From: DATBWZ01 sp036514535
GTDB taxonomy: Bacteria > JAMCPX01 > DATBWZ01
Length of the DNA stretch: 9,969 nucleotides
Direction of reading: 5' to 3'
Assembly (NCBI GenBank): GCA_036514535.1
Contig: DATBWZ010000086.1
Span: 1 to 9,969, forward strand
Part shown: in pieces, positions 5,844-9,969 of the stretch
Numbering within the stretch: the stretch's first letter is position 1
Layout of the letters: every line of letters begins with the position of its first letter
The notes under the pieces: generated by a model
What the model was told of the DNA's origin: nothing
Seen by the model: only the letters and a program-made list of their open reading frames with translations
The model's database searches: none
Program-made: the position numbers and the translations under genes

Positions 5844-7097
5844 GTGGTAGCCAGAAAGATTGACAATACGCAGGATTTGAAATGTTCATTTTGTGGGAAG
5901 AGCCAGAGAGAGGTCAGGAAACTCATTGCCGGCCCCACTGTTTTTATATGCGATGAATGTGTTGAACTGTGCAATGAGATTATATCCGAGGAGATCGAGA
6001 GGGAAGAACATCCGGCAAAGCGTTCTTCCATACCTAAACCAAACGAAATCAAGACCTTTCTGGATCAGTATATAATTGGACAGGACCGGGCAAAAAAGAT
6101 CTTATCCGTTGCAGTTCACAACCACTATAAAAGAATTGAATCAAAACTTAAATCTGACGAGATTGAACTTCAGAAAAGCAATATTCTGCTGATTGGGCCC
6201 ACAGGAACCGGGAAAACACTTATGGGGCAAACCCTTGCTAAATTTCTGGATGTGCCGTTTACAATAGCGGATGCGACTACACTCACAGAGGCGGGCTATG
6301 TAGGGGAAGATGTGGAGAATATAATCCTCAACCTGTTGCAGAATGCCGATTTTGACGTAGAAAAAGCAAGCAGGGGAATAGTTTACATAGATGAGATTGA
6401 CAAAATAGCGAGAAAAACAGAAAACCCATCCATAACAAGGGATGTTTCCGGAGAGGGAGTCCAGCAGGCTCTGTTGAAAATACTTGAGGGTACTACAGCG
6501 CATGTTCCGCCTAAGGGCGGGCGCAAGCATCCCCAGCAGGACTACATCGTTGTGGATACTACTAACATCCTTTTTATATGCGGCGGGTCATTTGAGGGGT
6601 TGGAAAAGATCGTTAATGCAAGGGTCGGATCAAATGTTATGGGATTTGGTTCACCTGTTCACAGCAAAAGCAAGCATAAAACCAATGAAGCACTTGATCT
6701 TGTCCAGCCTGAGGACATGCTTAGATTCGGACTGATACCTGAATTTGTGGGAAGACTGCCTGTCGTTGCTGTCCTACATGAACTGGATGAGAAGGCACTG
6801 GTGGATATCCTTGTTAAACCGAAGAATGCCCTGATAAAGCAGTATCAAAAGCTTTTTGATATGGATAATGTCAACCTTAAGATAACAGAAAACGCTCTTC
6901 ATATACTTGCGCGTGAAGCAATAAAGAGAAGAAGCGGCGCAAGAGGGCTCCGTGCTATACTTGAAGATATAATGCTTGATGTAATGTTTGATATACCATC
7001 TCAATCAAATGTTAAAGAGTGTATAATAAATGAAGAGGTAATCCTGAAAAAGGAAAGGCCTATGCTTGTTTATGAAAAGAAGGCAGAAAGCGCTTAA
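5844..7097 (+). CDS. clpX: ATP-dependent protease ATP-binding subunit ClpX
   Basis: ClpX is a hexameric AAA+ unfoldase that recognises tagged or damaged proteins and threads them into ClpP. At 417 residues it is typical. The N-terminal zinc-binding domain has four cysteines at 14, 17, 36 and 39. The AAA+ core shows Walker A GPTGTGKT (118-125), the pore-1 loop GYVGED (151-156), Walker B with D183 and E184 (YIDEIDK), the RKH loop (227-229), and sensor 2 GARGLR (365-370). The ClpP-docking loop contains 'VMGFGSP' (265-271), matching the IGF tripeptide position with M in place of I. The gene uses GTG with a good ribosome site. It lies 15 bases after clpP and 12 bases before lon, all under the promoter before tig as far as can be seen. 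No part is missing. Confidence 0.98.
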   Translation: MVARKIDNTQDLKCSFCGKSQREVRKLIAGPTVFICDECVELCNEIISEEIEREEHPAKRSSIPKPNEIKTFLDQYIIGQDRAKKILSVAVHNHYKRIESKLKSDEIELQKSNILLIGPTGTGKTLMGQTLAKFLDVPFTIADATTLTEAGYVGEDVENIILNLLQNADFDVEKASRGIVYIDEIDKIARKTENPSITRDVSGEGVQQALLKILEGTTAHVPPKGGRKHPQQDYIVVDTTNILFICGGSFEGLEKIVNARVGSNVMGFGSPVHSKSKHKTNEALDLVQPEDMLRFGLIPEFVGRLPVVAVLHELDEKALVDILVKPKNALIKQYQKLFDMDNVNLKITENALHILAREAIKRRSGARGLRAILEDIMLDVMFDIPSQSNVKECIINEEVILKKERPMLVYEKKAESA

Positions 7098-7109
7098 AAA
7101 GGAGATAAT

Positions 7110-9545
7110 ATGGTATTTACAAAGAATGAAGATAAAATACTTCCACTGATCCCCCTGAGGGATATAGTGGTTTTCCCATACATGGTTATCCCACTTTATG
7201 TCGGAAGGGAGAAATCTATCCTTGCTCTTGATGAATCAATGAAGGGAGCCAAGGATATAGTTCTTGCTGCACAAATAAAAGCAAAAATGGATGATCCTAA
7301 CCCGGAGGATATCTACCGGATCGGGACGCTTGCTTCAATTCTCCAGATGTTAAAACTTCCGGATGGGACGGTTAAGGTTTTAATGGAAGGTAAAAAGCGG
7401 GTAAAAATAAAAAATTTTGTTGATATAACTAAATTTTTTCTGGTTAACATAGATGAATGCGATGAGGTTTTTATTAACACAAAGGAGATGGATGCGCTTA
7501 TCAGGAATATTACGGGCACTTTTGAACAATACATTAAACTTAATCCAAAAATCCCGCCCGAAATGCTGGTTTCAATCCAGTCAATAGAGGATCCTTCAAG
7601 GCTTGCTGATACAGTTATCTCTCACCTGAACATTAAACTGGAGGATAAGCAGAAGATCCTTGAAATGGTGGATATAAACCAGAGGCTTGAGAAGATTCTT
7701 GAATCAATTCATGGAGAAATGGAGGTTCTTGAACTTGAAAAGAAGATACGCAACCGTGTAAAAAAACAGATGGAAAAAGCACAGAAGGAATACTATCTGA
7801 ACGAGCAGATGAAGGCAATCCAGAAAGAGCTTGGAGAAAAAGACGAGATGCAGAGTGAGATTCAAGAGATTGAAGACAAGATAAAAACCAAGAAACTTTC
7901 TGAGGAAGCTAAGAAAAAAGTTCAACAGGAGATCAAAAAATTAAAAATGATGTCATCAATGTCTGCTGAAGCCACTGTTGTGCGGAATTATCTAGACTGG
8001 ATATTGGCATTGCCCTGGGGTGACAAAACAGAGGACAAGATTAATATTAGCGAGGCGGAAAAAATACTGGATGAGGATCATTATGGACTCCAGCAGGTGA
8101 AAGAGAGAATTGTGGAATACCTTGCCATTCGTTCAAGAGTGAAAAAGATGAAGGGCCCGATCCTTTGTTTTGTTGGTCCGCCGGGCGTTGGTAAAACATC
8201 GCTTGCAAAATCCATTGCAAGGGCCACTGGACGTAAATTCGTTCGTATTTCCCTTGGCGGTGTAAGGGATGAAGCGGAAATAAGGGGCCACAGGAGAACA
8301 TACATTGGAGCGCTGCCCGGGAAGATAATTCAAGGAATGAAGAAGTCTGGTTCCAATAATCCGGTGTTTTTGCTTGATGAAGTTGACAAAATGAGCATTG
8401 ATTTTCGCGGCGATCCATCATCTGCGCTCCTTGAAGTGCTTGACCCGGAACAAAATTTTATGTTTCAGGACCATTATCTGGATCTGGACTATGATCTTTC
8501 TGAGGTTATGTTCATTACGACTGCAAATATGGTCCATACCATTCCTTCTCCGCTGCTTGACAGGATGGAGGTTATCAGGTTGCCCGGCTACACAGAATAT
8601 GAAAAACTCCATATTGCAAGACGGTTTCTGATTCCCAAGCAGTTGGAATCTCACGGATTGACCAAAGAAAATACCGAAATTACAAAAGAGGCAATTCTGG
8701 AGATTATACGGCAATATACAAAGGAGTCGGGTGTAAGAAATCTTGAGCGGGAGATTGCAACAGTTTTCAGGAAGGTTGCAAAGAAACTTGCCAAGGATAA
8801 AATCGAACATAAGGTTGTTGCCCATCCCAGAAGCTTGCAGAAATATCTGGGTGTTTCCAAGTACAGGCACACTCTTAAGGAAGAAAATGAAGAGATAGGA
8901 GTAACAAACGGTTTGGCATGGACTGAATTTGGCGGAGAACTTATGCAGACAGAGGTTGCGTTCATGCCCGGTAAAGGAAAACTTATAATAACAGGCAAAC
9001 TGGGCGAGGTTATGCAGGAATCTGCGCAGGCGGCGATGAGCTATGTGCGGTCAAGATCGGAACTGTTTGGCATTGATAAGGATTTTTATAACAAAACAGA
9101 TATACATATCCATGTGCCGGAGGGAGCAATACCGAAGGACGGTCCCTCTGCTGGAATAACAATGGCAACATCAATTGTATCTGCCCTTTTAAGGATTCCT
9201 GTTCGGAAGGATTTTTCTATGACTGGCGAAATTACCCTAAGAGGACGGGTTCTTCCGATCGGAGGGCTAAAGGAAAAACTTCTTGCTGCTCACAGGGCTG
9301 AAATTAAAAATGTAATTATTCCGAAAGACAATGAAAAAGACCTTAAGGAAATCCCCAAAAATATACTGAATGACATAAACATAATCATTGTTGAACATAT
9401 GGATCAAGTTCTTACGCAAGCGCTTAATGTTGATAAACCCTCAAAGATATGGAAGGCAAAAAAATCCGACGATGAATCAAAGGGCCCTGGCACAAAGTCC
9501 GGGACTGGGAATATCGTTACGGAAGAAATTCCGACGCACCAGTAA
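7110..9545 (+). CDS. lon: ATP-dependent protease Lon (LonA type)
   Basis: Lon is a cytoplasmic hexamer that combines AAA+ unfoldase and serine-lysine protease in one chain and removes misfolded and short-lived regulatory proteins. The 811 residues are in the usual LonA range. Domains in order: N-terminal substrate domain (about 10-200, 'LPLIPLRDIVVFPYMVIPL'), a long charged coiled-coil (about 200-285), the AAA+ module with Walker A GPPGVGKT (356-363), Walker B LLDEVDK (421-427), sensor 1 N473 and sensor 2 R543, then the protease domain with S680 in 'PKDGPSAG' and K723 in 'GGLKEKLLAA'. A hydrophilic, lysine- and glycine-rich tail of about 35 residues (777-811) follows the protease domain. AAGGAG at 7099-7104 precedes the ATG by 5 bases. 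It is the last gene of the tig-clpP-clpX-lon operon; I see no good separate promoter in the clpX 3' end and no terminator after it. Confidence 0.98.
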   Translation: MVFTKNEDKILPLIPLRDIVVFPYMVIPLYVGREKSILALDESMKGAKDIVLAAQIKAKMDDPNPEDIYRIGTLASILQMLKLPDGTVKVLMEGKKRVKIKNFVDITKFFLVNIDECDEVFINTKEMDALIRNITGTFEQYIKLNPKIPPEMLVSIQSIEDPSRLADTVISHLNIKLEDKQKILEMVDINQRLEKILESIHGEMEVLELEKKIRNRVKKQMEKAQKEYYLNEQMKAIQKELGEKDEMQSEIQEIEDKIKTKKLSEEAKKKVQQEIKKLKMMSSMSAEATVVRNYLDWILALPWGDKTEDKINISEAEKILDEDHYGLQQVKERIVEYLAIRSRVKKMKGPILCFVGPPGVGKTSLAKSIARATGRKFVRISLGGVRDEAEIRGHRRTYIGALPGKIIQGMKKSGSNNPVFLLDEVDKMSIDFRGDPSSALLEVLDPEQNFMFQDHYLDLDYDLSEVMFITTANMVHTIPSPLLDRMEVIRLPGYTEYEKLHIARRFLIPKQLESHGLTKENTEITKEAILEIIRQYTKESGVRNLEREIATVFRKVAKKLAKDKIEHKVVAHPRSLQKYLGVSKYRHTLKEENEEIGVTNGLAWTEFGGELMQTEVAFMPGKGKLIITGKLGEVMQESAQAAMSYVRSRSELFGIDKDFYNKTDIHIHVPEGAIPKDGPSAGITMATSIVSALLRIPVRKDFSMTGEITLRGRVLPIGGLKEKLLAAHRAEIKNVIIPKDNEKDLKEIPKNILNDINIIIVEHMDQVLTQALNVDKPSKIWKAKKSDDESKGPGTKSGTGNIVTEEIPTHQ

Positions 9546-9552
9546 CAGCGCG

Positions 9553-9969
9553 CTATCTTTTTCTTCTTGTGTAGAAGGCTTTCAGAAATACTATTCCGCT
9601 GATGAATCCTCCAATGTGAGCAAACCATGCAACTCCGCCGCCAGACGGGTTCATATTAATTGAACTGAGAATTTGAAAAATAAACCATAGCGTTATAAAG
9701 ATGGCTGCCGGGATATAAAGAAGTTTGATAAAGAAAAAAATAGGGACTGCAGTAAGAACTATTGCGCGCGGATAGAGAAACAAATATGCTCCTAATACTC
9801 CTGAAATAGCGCCGCTTGCTCCCACCATGGGGATTTGGGAATTTGGGGCGGCTATTGTCTGTGTCATCGCTGCTCCGATTCCGCAGAGAATATAAAAAAT
9901 TATGAATTTCAGATGCCCCATTGCATCTTCTACATTATTTCCGAAGACCCACAGAAACCACATGTTTCC
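9553..9969 (-). CDS. Rhomboid-family intramembrane serine protease (N-terminus cut by window edge)
   Basis: This is a membrane protease family that cleaves transmembrane segments within the bilayer. The minus-strand frame is open to the right edge, and the first visible residues are 'GNMWFLWVFGNNVEDAMG', the typical 'GN...L..FG..vE' block of the rhomboid core. The first 80-100 residues, including helix 1, are therefore outside the window, and the ATG at 9963-9961 is an internal methionine. The catalytic serine is in 'MVGASGAISGVLGAY' and the catalytic histidine in 'VAWFAHIGGFISG', so the Ser-His dyad is complete. At least four hydrophobic segments are visible, and the protein ends in a basic tail (TRRKR). 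It converges on lon with 7 bases between the stops. The substrate is unknown; rhomboids are too diverse to assign one from sequence. Confidence 0.93.
   Translation of the reverse strand, partial: GNMWFLWVFGNNVEDAMGHLKFIIFYILCGIGAAMTQTIAAPNSQIPMVGASGAISGVLGAYLFLYPRAIVLTAVPIFFFIKLLYIPAAIFITLWFIFQILSSINMNPSGGGVAWFAHIGGFISGIVFLKAFYTRRKR

Noticed and set aside
5702..6052. 116-codon minus-strand ORF across the clpP-clpX junction
   Set aside because: It is antisense to the conserved clpP C-terminus and the ClpX zinc domain, shows no family pattern and is best read as a shadow frame.
6968..7027. TATAAT-like hexamers near the clpX 3' end as an internal lon promoter
   Set aside because: TATAAT occurs at 6968-6973 and 7022-7027, but the sequence 17 bases upstream of each (GGGCTC and TCTCAA) does not resemble a -35 box; both fall in normal clpX codons.
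8418..8870. 150-codon minus-strand ORF opposite lon
   Set aside because: It lies wholly within the conserved AAA+ and linker region of lon, and its product is a cysteine- and phenylalanine-rich sequence typical of an antisense shadow.
1..9969. A hidden mobile element, defence system, CRISPR array or RNA gene
   Set aside because: Apart from the 191-base gap at 2339-2529 and a 63-base promoter gap, the window is filled by recognisable core genes; no direct repeats, transposase, tRNA cloverleaf or riboswitch-like block was seen.

Overview
This window looks like ordinary chromosomal core sequence from a Gram-negative bacterium of moderate to low G+C (about 40% by eye). The gene content fits an anaerobic or respiratory lineage such as Desulfobacterota (the former Deltaproteobacteria) or Nitrospirota: System II (ResB/CcsA) cytochrome c maturation, a tig-clpP-clpX-lon protease cluster in proteobacterial order, and a YihY protein with an added C-terminal domain. 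The taxonomic guess is inference from family resemblance and is not proven here. I see no CRISPR array, tRNA, rRNA, transposase or phage gene.

Left part (1-2338): three plus-strand genes read as one transcription unit. The first is the 3' part of resB, whose frame is open through the left edge. It overlaps ccsA (the haem-handling WWD protein), and 8 bases later comes a 115-residue, three-helix membrane protein with two helix-placed histidines. The first two form the System II haem export and ligation complex; the third has no recognised function but its position suggests a link to haem or cytochromes. A GC-rich imperfect palindrome lies in frame inside the ccsA loop region.

Middle (2339-3933): a 191-base gap holds a weak 39-codon ORF and then a near-consensus sigma-70 promoter. 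The predicted first transcribed base of that promoter is the A of the yihY start codon, so yihY may be translated from a leaderless mRNA. YihY is a six-helix membrane protein carrying a winged-helix-like C-terminal extension.

Right part (3934-9545): trigger factor, ClpP, ClpX and Lon are packed in one plus-strand operon. There is a 4-base overlap between tig and clpP, a 15-base gap between clpP and clpX, and a 12-base gap between clpX and lon. A second near-consensus promoter with a very short leader and a strong ribosome site drives tig. Together the genes cover co-translational folding (trigger factor), ATP-dependent unfolding and degradation (ClpXP), and removal of damaged proteins (Lon). 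All catalytic residues I looked for in ClpP, ClpX and Lon are present; the prolyl isomerase site of trigger factor looks degenerate.

Right edge (9553-9969): a minus-strand rhomboid-family intramembrane serine protease, cut by the window edge, converges on lon with only 7 bases between the stop codons and no visible terminator.

I do not see an undescribed multi-gene system. The observations most worth checking are the leaderless yihY start, the palindrome inserted in ccsA, and the small membrane protein in the cytochrome c maturation operon.
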